Below, in pieces: positions 17,679 to 26,811 of a stretch of 64,000 nucleotides of DNA. This DNA comes from Halanaerobacter jeridensis (GTDB taxonomy: Bacteria > Bacillota > Halanaerobiia > Halobacteroidales > Halobacteroidaceae). The notes under the pieces were generated by a model, which did no database searches, was not told the origin of the DNA, and saw only the letters and a program-made list of their open reading frames with translations. The stretch lies in contig NZ_JAFBDQ010000010.1 in assembly GCF_016908315.1 (NCBI RefSeq), forward strand, positions 52,564 to 116,563. The letters run 5' to 3'. Positions within the stretch are counted from its first letter, which is position 1. The number at the start of each line of letters is the position of its first letter. The translations under genes were made by a program, and so were the position numbers.

Positions 17679-18263
17679 TTAAAACTCCCTTATCTTAAAT
17701 TTAACATCTAAGTCTGTAGCTATTTTTTTACACTTTTCTACATCTACCCCCGGATAAGTGACAACTGAAACTTGAACTTCAGAAATATATTTTTTAGCTT
17801 CTTTTATAAAATCAATTACTGCTTCAAACGCTTTTCTCCCATACTTTGATTGAGCAACTTCTTGATATTGTTCTGCAGTAGAAGCATTTAAACTAATTGA
17901 CATAGTTGCAATTAGTTCTTCTAGTTCAGGCAAAATATTTCTTTGATATACTAGATTGGCTAGACCATTTGTATTGATTCGCAAAGGAATCTCAGGATAA
18001 TTATCCTTTAACCAAGCAGCTACTTTTTTAACAGCATTCAAACGCATTAGAGGCTCACCAAAACCACAAAAGACTATTTCTTTATAATCTTCAGGATTTT
18101 CAAGGTCATTAATAACTTCTTGCACACTTGGTTCTTTGTCTAACCATAATTTGTAACCACCTAAACCATCTTTAAATTTTCGGACACAAAATTTACAATC
18201 ATTATTACATTGATTAGTTAAATTGATATATAATTTAGAACCTAACGGATAAGTAATTGCCAT
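17679..18263 (-). CDS. TatD-associated radical SAM protein
   Basis: The radical SAM cluster motif CNNDCKFC (C-x3-C-x2-C) is near residues 19-26, followed by CGFGEPLMR and RINTNGL, the usual SAM-contacting segments. The protein is short (194 aa) and lacks an auxiliary-cluster domain. This size and its position next to tatD fit the family known as TatD-linked radical SAM proteins, whose substrate is unknown. AGGGGGAG precedes ATG. The tatD terminator lies between the two genes, so they may be separate transcripts. Confidence 0.85.
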   Translation of the reverse strand: MAITYPLGSKLYINLTNQCNNDCKFCVRKFKDGLGGYKLWLDKEPSVQEVINDLENPEDYKEIVFCGFGEPLMRLNAVKKVAAWLKDNYPEIPLRINTNGLANLVYQRNILPELEELIATMSISLNASTAEQYQEVAQSKYGRKAFEAVIDFIKEAKKYISEVQVSVVTYPGVDVEKCKKIATDLDVKFKIREF

Positions 18264-18309
18264 TTTTATCTCCCCCTATTTTATATTGTACTAGCTAAGA
18301 TAAAAAAAT

Positions 18310-18340
18310 AAGGTGCCAATTTATAAAAAATTAGCACCTT
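18310..18340 (-). terminator. Intrinsic terminator of tatD
   Basis: The stem AAGGTGC/GCACCTT is extended by an AATT inner pair and followed by T-rich DNA on the minus strand. It lies 10 bp after the tatD stop. Confidence 0.75.
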
Positions 18341-18349
18341 AGATTAAAA

Positions 18350-19114
18350 CTAACTTAAGTCAAACAATTGTTCTGCATTTTTAGTTGTGATTTCGGCGAC
18401 TTCTGAAACTGACATATTTTTAATTTCTGCCATCTTTTCAGCTACTTCTTTAACATACTTTGACTCATTACGTTGGCCCCGATGTGGTTCAGGAGTTAAG
18501 TACGGAGCATCAGTTTCTAAAATTATTCTCTCTAACGGTAGTTTTTTAACCATCTTTTGCATACTAGTTGTACTATTAAAAGTAATTAAACCACCAAAGG
18601 AAAGATAAAAATCTAACTCAAAAACTTCTTTGGCAGTAGGTAGATCATATCCATAACAATGCATCACCCCAGTTAAATCCGCAGCATGTTCTTCTAAAAT
18701 TCTCAAACTATCTTCCTTAGCATCACGGCTGTGAATTACAACAGGTAATCCAAGTTCTTTAGCTAATTTCAACTGTTCTTTAAAGACTTCCTGCTGCCGC
18801 TGACGTGGTGAATTATCATAATGATAATCTAAACCAATCTCTCCAATTGCTATTACTTTGTCGTTTTTAGCCAATTCTTTTAGCTCATCATAACATTCTT
18901 GATTAAAATCTGCAGCATCATGAGGGTGCATCCCTACACTAGCATAGATGAAATCATAATCTTTGGCTAACTGCACCGAATTGCGACTAGATTCCATATC
19001 TGCACCCACATTAATTATCTTTTTTATACCCACATCATAAGCATTTTGAATTACTTGGTCACGATCTTCATCAAAACGATCAAAATCTAAATGAGCATGT
19101 GTATCTATTAGCAT
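18350..19114 (-). CDS. tatD: TatD family metal-dependent hydrolase (DNase)
   Basis: A TIM-barrel metallohydrolase of 254 aa. The metal ligands are visible in DTHAHLDF at the N-terminus, GEIGLDYH in the middle, VIHSRDA, and ETDAPYLTPEPHRG near the C-terminus. Family members degrade DNA 3'-5' and act in DNA-damage turnover. It lies 34 bp after metG in the conserved metG-tatD order, so it is probably under the metG T-box. Confidence 0.95.
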   Translation of the reverse strand: MLIDTHAHLDFDRFDEDRDQVIQNAYDVGIKKIINVGADMESSRNSVQLAKDYDFIYASVGMHPHDAADFNQECYDELKELAKNDKVIAIGEIGLDYHYDNSPRQRQQEVFKEQLKLAKELGLPVVIHSRDAKEDSLRILEEHAADLTGVMHCYGYDLPTAKEVFELDFYLSFGGLITFNSTTSMQKMVKKLPLERIILETDAPYLTPEPHRGQRNESKYVKEVAEKMAEIKNMSVSEVAEITTKNAEQLFDLS

Positions 19115-19148
19115 CTATCTCACCTCGCTATACAATTTATAATTACTC

Positions 19149-21095
19149 TTAACTAACTTCCGCTCCATTAGCAATAGAGTCTTGAACAGTAGTTAACTTC
19201 ATATTACCTTCATCATCAGAAGCTGCTAAAATCATACCATTAGACTTCACACCAAAGATTTCAGCTGGCTTCATATTAGCAACAATCACAATCTGTTCTC
19301 CAATAATTTCATCAGGCTGATAATGCTTAGAAATACCTGCTACCAATTGCCGCTGCTCATCTCCTAAATCAACCTGTAATTTTAATAGTTTATTACTATC
19401 TTCAATCTTCTCTGCTTCAATAATTTCAGCCACTCTTAAGTCTACTTCACCAAAGTCATCAAATGTAATATAATCTTCGCTCATTTCATCTTCCTCCTCA
19501 TTATTATCTCCTGTATTATCAGTATCTGATTCATCTAACTTTTCATAGTATTCTTCAACATCTATGCGAGGGAAAATCGGCTCACCATCTTGCACTTCAG
19601 TACCTGCTTTTAATCCCCCTTTAGTTTTAGCATCTTCCCAAGTCTGCTCACTTAATTCTGCTTCAATTCCTAACTGTTCCCACATTTTAGCAGGTGCTTC
19701 TGGTAAGAAAGAAGTTAAAGCAATTGCAATCCTTCTTAAGTTATCTAATAAGTTATACAGTACAGTACCTAGCTCATCTCTCTTATCTTCATCCTTAGCT
19801 AACACCCAAGGTGTAGTCTGGTCAATATATTTATTAGTTCTACGCACTAAAGTCCACAGTTCTTCTAAGGCATTACTAAACTGTAAATCTTCCATATTTT
19901 CTTCTACAGCTTGAAAACTTTCCTGCGCTACTTGCTCTAAGTCTGCATCATATTCAGTTTCTACCTTATTAGCAGGAATTTCTCCATCAAAATACTTATC
20001 AACCATAGCAACAGTTCGGTTTAGTAAGTTACCTAGATCATTAGCTAAATCAGAGTTTATTCTTCTAATAAATGATTCAGTAGAATAAGAACCATCGGTA
20101 CCAAATGCAATCTCTCTTAATAGATAATATCTTACTGCATCGACACCAAAGTCTTCAATTAATTTCTTAGGATCAATTACATTACCCTTTGACTTAGACA
20201 TCTTACCGCCTTCAACTAATAAAAATCCGTGACCAAAGACTCTATCCGGTAGTTCTAAATCTGCTGCCATCAAAATTGCCGGCCAAATAACAGTATGGAA
20301 GCGTAAAATATCTTTGCCTACAATGTGTACATCTCCCGGCCAATAATCATTGAATTTATCTTCATTCCTACGGTATTCAATGCCTGTTAGATAACTAATT
20401 AAGGCATCAAACCACACATAGACTACATGATCATCATCAATTGGAACCGGCACACCCCAATCGAAACTAGTTCGCGAAATACATAAATCTTCTAAGCCGT
20501 CTTCAATAAAATTAATCATTTCACTCCGTCTCTTATCTGGTTGGATAAAATCAGGATTATTTTCTAAAAATTCTAGTAACTGGTCTTCATACTTAGACAT
20601 CTTAAAGAAATAACTTTCTTCTTCCATCCATTCTACAGGACGATTACAATCTGGACAATTACCGTCTTCATCTAGTTCTCTTTCTTTCCAAAAAGTTTCA
20701 CACGGCGTACAATAATATCCTTCATACTTATCCTTATAGATATCTCCTTTATCATAGATTTTCTTAAATATCTGCTGTACATCTTTTTTGTGCTCATCAC
20801 TAGTAGTTCGCACAAATTCAGTATAGTCTACTTCTAAATCAGACCATAAATCTTTAAATGTATCAACAATATCATTAATGTATTCTAATGGCTCTTGTCC
20901 GTGCTCTTGAGCAGCTTTCTGTAACTTCTGACCGTGTTCATCAGAACCTGTAATTAATTCTGATTCATAGCCCTGCAGTTCTTTAAACTTAGCAATCGTA
21001 TCCGCTGCAGTAGTTGTATACGTATGACCAATATGCAGTTCATCATTTGGATAATAAATCGGCGTTGTGACATAAAAAGTATCTTTGTTACTCAT
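19149..21095 (-). CDS. metG: Methionyl-tRNA synthetase with C-terminal tRNA-binding domain
   Basis: A class I synthetase of 648 aa. The HIGH motif appears as DELHIGHTY near residue 20. The zinc knuckle has CTPCETFWKE and CPDCNRP, and the KMSKS loop is GKMSKSKGN. Residues about 545-648 form an EMAP/CsaA-type tRNA-binding domain (DLRVAEIIEAEKIEDSNKLL), reached through an acidic linker rich in Asp, Asn and Glu. A T-box leader with an ATG specifier precedes it, so expression responds to uncharged tRNA-Met. Confidence 0.97.
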   Translation of the reverse strand: MSNKDTFYVTTPIYYPNDELHIGHTYTTTAADTIAKFKELQGYESELITGSDEHGQKLQKAAQEHGQEPLEYINDIVDTFKDLWSDLEVDYTEFVRTTSDEHKKDVQQIFKKIYDKGDIYKDKYEGYYCTPCETFWKERELDEDGNCPDCNRPVEWMEEESYFFKMSKYEDQLLEFLENNPDFIQPDKRRSEMINFIEDGLEDLCISRTSFDWGVPVPIDDDHVVYVWFDALISYLTGIEYRRNEDKFNDYWPGDVHIVGKDILRFHTVIWPAILMAADLELPDRVFGHGFLLVEGGKMSKSKGNVIDPKKLIEDFGVDAVRYYLLREIAFGTDGSYSTESFIRRINSDLANDLGNLLNRTVAMVDKYFDGEIPANKVETEYDADLEQVAQESFQAVEENMEDLQFSNALEELWTLVRRTNKYIDQTTPWVLAKDEDKRDELGTVLYNLLDNLRRIAIALTSFLPEAPAKMWEQLGIEAELSEQTWEDAKTKGGLKAGTEVQDGEPIFPRIDVEEYYEKLDESDTDNTGDNNEEEDEMSEDYITFDDFGEVDLRVAEIIEAEKIEDSNKLLKLQVDLGDEQRQLVAGISKHYQPDEIIGEQIVIVANMKPAEIFGVKSNGMILAASDDEGNMKLTTVQDSIANGAEVS

Positions 21096-21159
21096 TAAAA
21101 AACCCCCTGTTTATAATTTAGCTTTTAGTATTAAGATATCATCTCTCAGCTATATAAAA

Positions 21160-21388
21160 AACCTCTCAATCCCAAAGCCAGGGACGAGAGGTTTGAATTC
21201 GCGGTACCACCCTAGTTGCTGTAAACACAGCCACTCTAAGCTAATAACGATAGCTACTCGAGGCAACCTACTAACTTTCAATCACCCAGCTCCAAGACCA
21301 TCTTTAGCCTACTCCCTGTCCTGGTTCTCAATTGCTCCAGTTTCCTGTAAACAGTTTGTATACCTACTCTTCTCTTCACAGCTTTTAA
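21160..21388 (-). promoter_or_regulatory. T-box riboswitch upstream of metG, Met (ATG) specifier
   Basis: The T-box sequence AGGGTGGTACCGCG is at 21200-21213 on the minus strand. The terminator stem AACCTCTC/GAGAGGTT spans 21160-21193 and ends in a T run. Aligning this leader with the serine leader at 62.4-62.6 kb on the shared YCTWGGAG block places the specifier codon at 21299-21301, which reads ATG. A promoter-like TTGATA-N15-TATAAT lies at 21389-21415. Uncharged tRNA-Met should favour read-through into metG and tatD. Confidence 0.92.
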
Positions 21389-21559
21389 ATTATATAGTAT
21401 TGTTACATTTATCAAGTATTATTTGACACTACAACTTAAAATATACAAGATACTATTAACTTTGTCAAGGAAGAGGTTTGAAAATAATACTCTAACAAAA
21501 AAATAAAAAGATTAATTAATTAATTTGATTTCTAAATTCTTTCTACTTCTAGCAACTTA

Positions 21560-23260
21560 TTATCCCACTTCTTTCTGCTTTACACACTTAGCCCCCACAA
21601 ACACTAACACTATCTTTTTCAAATTTTCTCTTTCCCTTAGTTCATTTGCCTGCTTATATTTTAATATCTGTTCTTTAGCTTCTTCGAATTTAGCTTGAAC
21701 TACAGACTCACCTTGGTCATCATAGTCACTTTTCTTTATATATTTCAATTCAATTATTGCCTCATAATCTGGCTCTATTCCACTTCGTTCTAATAAGGCT
21801 ATATCAATATAGCCATCTTCTACTTCATACTCACTTTTAACATAGTAAACTCGACTCAACATTAAATAACTAAGCATTGTTAACTTAACATATTTCTCAT
21901 CAAAATCTATATAATCTCGATTAGATAAACGCTGTAAAGTTTCTTCTACAATATTTACAAAGTCACTTATTTCTCCTTCTAAAGCTAACTGCACTATACT
22001 CTTTTTAATATCAACAGTTTCAATTTCATAATCTGCATCATCTTTAATTATCTTAGCAAAAAAATCAAAATAAAGCTCTTTAACTACATAATTAGGTACT
22101 CTTAAATTAACTAAATTCAATACTGCACTATCAATAGTTAAAAAACCTAAATAAAATAATAATGATAGAAAGTCCTCAGCAGTAAACTCCTTAGCCAGAC
22201 TAAATTCTCTAGTAATTGAAGTCTGCTGTAATTCTTCATTCAAGATTCCATCTAATATTTTATAATTTCTTTCCTTGTTCTTTAATGTAAATAGTTCTCT
22301 CATTTTAGCATAATCACTAGAAATATTAGTATCAATTAAATCACTCGGCTCTTTGTTCTCCTTTAAATAGCTTTTGAAATAATAGAGTACCATATCACTA
22401 TTAAATAATCTTTCTTCTGCATCCTGATTAAACAAATAACCATTATAATATCTTTTTAGTTTTTTCATTAGTTCTTCTTTATCAACATCTTCAGCAATTA
22501 ACTTATCAATTAAAGACTTAACTTCTTCTGTAGTAAAGCCCATCATTTCATTTAAGCCGCGGTCACGACTTACATTAGACGCAATATTAAAACCACTAGT
22601 TAAACTATCAAGAGTTATTGGACTGACTCCTGTAGCAAAAATTCGATCCACTATTCCATCTGCTGTCCCCTGCTTTAAAACTTCATACCATTTGCGGACA
22701 AACCCTGTCTTACTAATTGTTTCTTCAAAGGTATCAACTTGAAAACTTAATAGTTCATTCGCAAAATGATCATATTCATCTATTAATACATAAATTTTTT
22801 TATCAATTTCAAATTTTACTTTCTTTAAAAATGAAGAAAAAATTATTGAAGGCATTTTAGCCTCTCTATATTTCAAGTCAAGGTTATATTTATCTATAAA
22901 TTCATCTAATCCCTCACGTACATTCTGAGTAAATCCTTCTAGTAAATCAGATTTAGTAACAGTATTGATCCCTGAAAAATCAAAACTCAAGACATAATAA
23001 CTATTAGATAAATCTGTCGGATTATTTCCTATATATAAATCTCCAAATAATTCATTGAAATCATCTTGATTATTACAATCATAGTAATGCTCTAATGTAG
23101 ATACAAATAAACTTTTTCCAAATCTACGCGGTCTTAAGAAGAATATATATGGTTCTCCATAACTTTCTATCTTTTCTATATATTTTGTTTTATCCATATA
23201 AATATAATTATCTTTTCTTAACTTTTTAAAATTACTAACTCCATATGGAATTTTAGCCAT
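21560..23260 (-). CDS. AAA-ATPase-like / PD-(D/E)XK nuclease-like protein
   Basis: A 566-aa member of the AAA-ATPase-like plus DUF1703 family. The N-terminus MAKIPYGVSNFKKLRKDNYIY is family-typical. Walker A is RPRRFGKSLF (about residues 42-51) and Walker B is VLIDEYDHF (about 158-166). The C-terminus holds a PD-(D/E)XK-like core, GYIDIALLERSG followed by EAIIELKYIKK. These genes are often multicopy and mobile-associated, and their function is unknown. It stands alone between metG and the AIM24-like gene and interrupts the conserved gene order. AGGAGGGAGC precedes ATG. Confidence 0.85.
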   Translation of the reverse strand: MAKIPYGVSNFKKLRKDNYIYMDKTKYIEKIESYGEPYIFFLRPRRFGKSLFVSTLEHYYDCNNQDDFNELFGDLYIGNNPTDLSNSYYVLSFDFSGINTVTKSDLLEGFTQNVREGLDEFIDKYNLDLKYREAKMPSIIFSSFLKKVKFEIDKKIYVLIDEYDHFANELLSFQVDTFEETISKTGFVRKWYEVLKQGTADGIVDRIFATGVSPITLDSLTSGFNIASNVSRDRGLNEMMGFTTEEVKSLIDKLIAEDVDKEELMKKLKRYYNGYLFNQDAEERLFNSDMVLYYFKSYLKENKEPSDLIDTNISSDYAKMRELFTLKNKERNYKILDGILNEELQQTSITREFSLAKEFTAEDFLSLLFYLGFLTIDSAVLNLVNLRVPNYVVKELYFDFFAKIIKDDADYEIETVDIKKSIVQLALEGEISDFVNIVEETLQRLSNRDYIDFDEKYVKLTMLSYLMLSRVYYVKSEYEVEDGYIDIALLERSGIEPDYEAIIELKYIKKSDYDDQGESVVQAKFEEAKEQILKYKQANELRERENLKKIVLVFVGAKCVKQKEVG

Positions 23261-23356
23261 CTTAGCTCCCTCCTGACAATTATTATTATATCCAAAATCA
23301 AAGAAAAGAACAAACTAATTAAATCATTCTAAAGTGAAATTAATTATATAATTACA

Positions 23357-23392
23357 AAAACAGATTAAGCCCAAAATGACCTAATCTGTTTT
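23357..23392 (-). terminator. Intrinsic terminator of the AIM24-family gene
   Basis: A perfect 11-bp stem AAAACAGATTA/TAATCTGTTTT with a 14-nt loop lies downstream of the gene at 23449. Confidence 0.7.
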
Positions 23393-23448
23393 CACTATTT
23401 ACTATTTATTTTGATTATACAAACTGTATTCATAATTCTCCTTACTAA

Positions 23449-24240
23449 TTAATCTCCATCAATCATATCCCCTAATCCACCTAGCATAGATCCTTCTCCC
23501 TGTCTCTGTCCGCCAGTCTTAGGTGCGTTAGCAATAATCCGGTCCGCTAAGCGAGAGAACGGTAAACTTTGTAAATAAACTGTCCCTGTCCCGCGTAAAG
23601 TTGCTAAAAACAAACCTTCTCCGCCAAAGAACATTGATTTCAAATTCCCAGCTCGTTCAATATTATAATCAATTCCCTCGGTAAAACCAACTAAACAACC
23701 AGTGTCTACTTTTAGAGTTTCATTTTCTAGTTCTTTCTTAACTACCGTTCCACCCGCATGAATAAAAGATAACCCATCGCCTTGTAAACTTTGTAAAATA
23801 AATCCTTCACCACCGAAAAATCCAGATCCAATTTTCTTATTTAATGTAATATCAACCTTAGTCCCTAAAGCAGCACACAAGAAAGCATCTTTTTGGCAAG
23901 TGAATTTATTGCCCGGCAACTCTGCTAAATCAAGTGGTACTATAGTCCCTGGATAAGGTGCTGCAAAAGCTATCTTTTTCTTACCTTGGCCCTGATTAGT
24001 AAAATGTGTCATAAACAATGATTCACCTGTCAACATTCGTTTACCTGCTCCAAATATCTTCCCCATAAAGCCTCCATCAGTCTCAGAACCATCACCCATT
24101 TTCGCTTCAAAACTAATTCCTTGGTCCATCCAATTCATCGTTCCCGCTTCTGCAATTACAGTTTCTCCCGGGTCTAATTCTACTTCAACAGTTTGAATAT
24201 CATCCCCTAATAATTCGTAATCAATTTCATGGCTTCTCAT
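23449..24240 (-). CDS. AIM24 / TIGR00266 family protein
   Basis: The 263-aa protein has the family pattern: [17 protein letters not shown] near the N-terminus, and the repeated Gly-rich strands [15 protein letters not shown] and [25 protein letters not shown]24-type proteins have a double-stranded beta-helix-like fold and unknown function in bacteria. It has a single upstream ribosome binding site (AAGGGGG) and its own terminator, so it is probably monocistronic. Confidence 0.9.
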   Translation of the reverse strand: MRSHEIDYELLGDDIQTVEVELDPGETVIAEAGTMNWMDQGISFEAKMGDGSETDGGFMGKIFGAGKRMLTGESLFMTHFTNQGQGKKKIAFAAPYPGTIVPLDLAELPGNKFTCQKDAFLCAALGTKVDITLNKKIGSGFFGGEGFILQSLQGDGLSFIHAGGTVVKKELENETLKVDTGCLVGFTEGIDYNIERAGNLKSMFFGGEGLFLATLRGTGTVYLQSLPFSRLADRIIANAPKTGGQRQGEGSMLGGLGDMIDGD

Positions 24241-24413
24241 TTTTTATACCCCCTTATTTAATTTATAATTGAAAATTGATAATAGATAATTAACATCAAC
24301 ACCAAAATCAAATTCAAATTCAGAACATAAAATCACATATAATTATTCATTTGCAATATTATTATCGGTAATGCAACATTTAGACTTGGCGATGCCATAA
24401 TAAACCTCAAACC

Positions 24414-24439
24414 TAGACTTGGCAATGCCAAGTCTCTAC
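24414..24439. repeat. Palindromic intergenic repeat, full copy
   Basis: The core AGACTTGGCAATGCCAAGTC is followed by TCTAC, as at 3523-3547. A half copy is 17 bp upstream. Confidence 0.55.
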
Positions 24440-24472
24440 ATACAATAACTGAAATTAACTGCCAAAATTATT

Positions 24473-24541
24473 ATTGCTCTTTTTTTACTTAATCATTAAT
24501 TATATCTATATATTATTCTTTTTCCTTATATATTCTTCCTC
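24473..24541. repeat. Direct repeat copy 1 of the herA 3' end
   Basis: This 69-bp sequence repeats at 24579-24647 with one mismatch. The second copy contains the last codons and stop of herA; this copy is therefore a detached duplicate of the herA terminus. Confidence 0.85.
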
Positions 24542-24578
24542 TATGAGTCTTAAAGAGCAAGACTCTTCGTGGCCCTTA

Positions 24579-24647
24579 ATTGCTCTTTTTTTACTTAGTC
24601 ATTAATTATATCTATATATTATTCTTTTTCCTTATATATTCTTCCTC
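24579..24647. repeat. Direct repeat copy 2, overlapping the herA stop codon
   Basis: It is identical to 24473-24541 except one base. It covers about nine C-terminal codons of herA plus 40 bp downstream. Confidence 0.85.
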
Positions 24648-26463
24648 CCAATGGTGACTCTTCTGCTACCAACTTTCCTTTGTCTACAAATTTATCTAAC
24701 TGCTCTTTTAATTCACTACGATCCAGACTACCTTCTAAGTTATCATTAATATCAACGAGTTTATGCAGTACTTCCTCTTCACCAATCGGTAGAAATTCTG
24801 CTATCGCTTCATAAATTTTTTCATCCTGCTCTTGACTCTTTTCTTCTAACTCCTCAAATGGATTTTTTCGGTGAGGACTAGTAGTTTTAGCAACTCTAAT
24901 TCTAACTGACATTGTCCGCCCAAAAATAGCTGAAGATATAAATGCATCTCCTGAACGTAAATAAGGTAAACGTTTTGCTTCATCAGGGGTTAAATCAGTC
25001 TCTTGTTTGATTGTATCAATATCTGTAGCTCTAACTGTTCTAAAAACAAATTTAGAATTCAACTGGGCCGTAACTGTTTCATCTAATAAAGTTGGTCGTT
25101 GGGTAGCTAAAATTAAAAAGACTCCATATTTTCTCCCCTCTTGTGATATTTCTTTAATAATCTTATTTGCTGGCGCATCATAGCCTTTAGGAGCAAAATT
25201 ATGAGCTTCATCTGTAGCTACTACAAAAGGAGGAAAATATTCAGCCGTATCCTGACGATACTGGGCATCCTTATAATCACGTCGTTTACGATATAAACTT
25301 CCTAAGACATAAGTTGCAAATACCTGCAGCAGCCAAATTGGGCCCTGCATTACCACTAATTTTCGATTTCGAATTCCTTCTTCAATCTGATCAATACTAT
25401 GACTAAATAATCCTTCTCTTTCTAAGCGACCTAAACGCCAAACTAATCCACTAACAGTACTAGCTGGCAAATCCCCATAATCATCCAGTAAATTTCGATA
25501 ATGTTTATACTCTTCTTGTTGAGTATTATTCAAATCTCCTGACTGAAGTTTTCTTTCAATTCTCTTCCTACCAATTTGTTGTGCTTCTTGTAAATCATTG
25601 ATACGTCCCTTAAAACTTAATAGACTATCTTTAGATTGATGTAGTTTCTGCACTGCATTGACCATTGATTCACTCAAATCTTTAGAGGCAGACAATAAAT
25701 CAATTAAATCTTTAGTAGATAAATCAGCAAAATTAACTCCTACATCATATCCTACCTGAAACAATTCACAATTATTCTCAAAATCATCTTGATACTCTTT
25801 ATCTAATCCAGGATAATAATTACTAAAATCCATCTCAAAATGAGGGTCAAAAACGAGAGTTGGAATCTCTAATTTCATCATTTCTTCTAACATTACTCTC
25901 ATCCCAAATGATTTTCCCGACCCTGAACCACCGATAATACCAATATGAGGATATTGATGCATAGCTTTAACCTTGAAATTAAAAGGTACCCCATCTTGGT
26001 CTTTGATTTCTTCTCCTTTTAATAAAGGAGCGATATCCTTTAAATTATCATCCATTTCTCCGGCTAATTCTTCAGTTCCTTTTATCACTCCTAAAACTAA
26101 ACTATCTTCCGGTTCTTCTTTAATTAATAAATCTTTCACTTCACTAAATTTAGGTGTTTCAACATCTACTCCTGTACGAATAGGATAAGGTGCTTCTTCT
26201 AATAATCTAACTTTAGCAATATTAATTTCATCTTCTGAGATATTGTAACCAATACTTTCTAAAGATTCAATTACTCCCTTATCAACAAAGCTATCCTTCA
26301 CAGAGAGAGGAATAAAGCGATTATATGACTGCGTTTCAATCACTTCCCCTAATGGATTACCTAAAGATTGATCTAAAATTTTAAGCATCTCATTAATCCG
26401 AAATTTATGTTCTTTAGAAGCAACGTATACTTCTTGTTGATTTGTTAAACCGACTACTTGCAT
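24619..26463 (-). CDS. HerA-type hexameric DNA translocase ATPase
   Basis: A 614-aa HerA/FtsK-like ATPase. An N-terminal HAS-barrel-like region is followed by Walker A GGSGSGKSFG (about 178-187), Walker B ATDEAHNF near residue 400, and the arginine-rich segment TQRPTLLDETVTAQLNSKF. HerA proteins pump DNA and work with NurA nuclease in end resection. The nurA-like gene lies just upstream, separated by a 348-bp region with a large inverted repeat. The acidic C-terminus ends RIYKEKE, and its coding sequence is duplicated downstream. Confidence 0.88.
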   Translation of the reverse strand: MQVVGLTNQQEVYVASKEHKFRINEMLKILDQSLGNPLGEVIETQSYNRFIPLSVKDSFVDKGVIESLESIGYNISEDEINIAKVRLLEEAPYPIRTGVDVETPKFSEVKDLLIKEEPEDSLVLGVIKGTEELAGEMDDNLKDIAPLLKGEEIKDQDGVPFNFKVKAMHQYPHIGIIGGSGSGKSFGMRVMLEEMMKLEIPTLVFDPHFEMDFSNYYPGLDKEYQDDFENNCELFQVGYDVGVNFADLSTKDLIDLLSASKDLSESMVNAVQKLHQSKDSLLSFKGRINDLQEAQQIGRKRIERKLQSGDLNNTQQEEYKHYRNLLDDYGDLPASTVSGLVWRLGRLEREGLFSHSIDQIEEGIRNRKLVVMQGPIWLLQVFATYVLGSLYRKRRDYKDAQYRQDTAEYFPPFVVATDEAHNFAPKGYDAPANKIIKEISQEGRKYGVFLILATQRPTLLDETVTAQLNSKFVFRTVRATDIDTIKQETDLTPDEAKRLPYLRSGDAFISSAIFGRTMSVRIRVAKTTSPHRKNPFEELEEKSQEQDEKIYEAIAEFLPIGEEEVLHKLVDINDNLEGSLDRSELKEQLDKFVDKGKLVAEESPLGGRIYKEKE

Positions 26464-26601
26464 TTTTTAAACACTCCTTCATCTATATATAATTTAATAT
26501 TAAGGTCAAGTTTAAGGTTAAGTAAAACAATGAACCAATTAAAATCAAAACCAAAATGCACAATCAAAAAAAGTTGGTACAGTTCCTGCCCCACTCTAAA
26601 A

Positions 26602-26811
26602 GTACGACTGCATTTGTGGGAGATAAAATTATTTCGCAGCGACTTTAAATCTAGTTTGCTAATGAGTCTTAACGAAGTAAAAAAGAAGTAGATTTTGTAC
26701 TGCTTAATTTCTTTTAATTAAGCTAAATTTACTTCTTTTTTACGAGTTTAGACGAATCAAACTAAATTTAGGAGCGAAGAAACAATTTTATCTCCCACCC
26801 GCAAGTACCAC
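26602..26811. repeat. 210-bp imperfect inverted-repeat element (MITE-like)
   Basis: Arms of about 88 bp (26602-26689 and 26725-26811) pair with mismatches. Shared blocks include TGGGAGATAAAATT, CTAGTTTG/TTTAGTTTG-type segments, and a perfect 14-mer GTAAAAAAGAAGTA near the centre. The right end abuts the nurA stop codon. It could be a miniature mobile element or a long hairpin between herA and nurA. The open frame inside it has no ribosome binding site. Confidence 0.65.

Larger units (their letters stand above)
24241..24618. other. 378-bp intergenic region with repeats, no gene
   Basis: It contains two copies of the AGACTTGGC palindromic repeat (24381-24397, 24414-24439) and a 69-bp direct repeat of the herA 3' end. 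A hairpin GAGTCTT/AAGACTC (24545-24565) lies between the direct repeats. I see no credible coding sequence. Confidence 0.65.

Noticed and set aside
21085..21426. A 113-codon plus-strand frame
   Set aside because: It lies antisense to the metG T-box leader and start codon and has no coding character.
26458..26691. A 77-codon plus-strand frame between herA and nurA
   Set aside because: It lies within and beside the imperfect inverted repeat and lacks a ribosome binding site.
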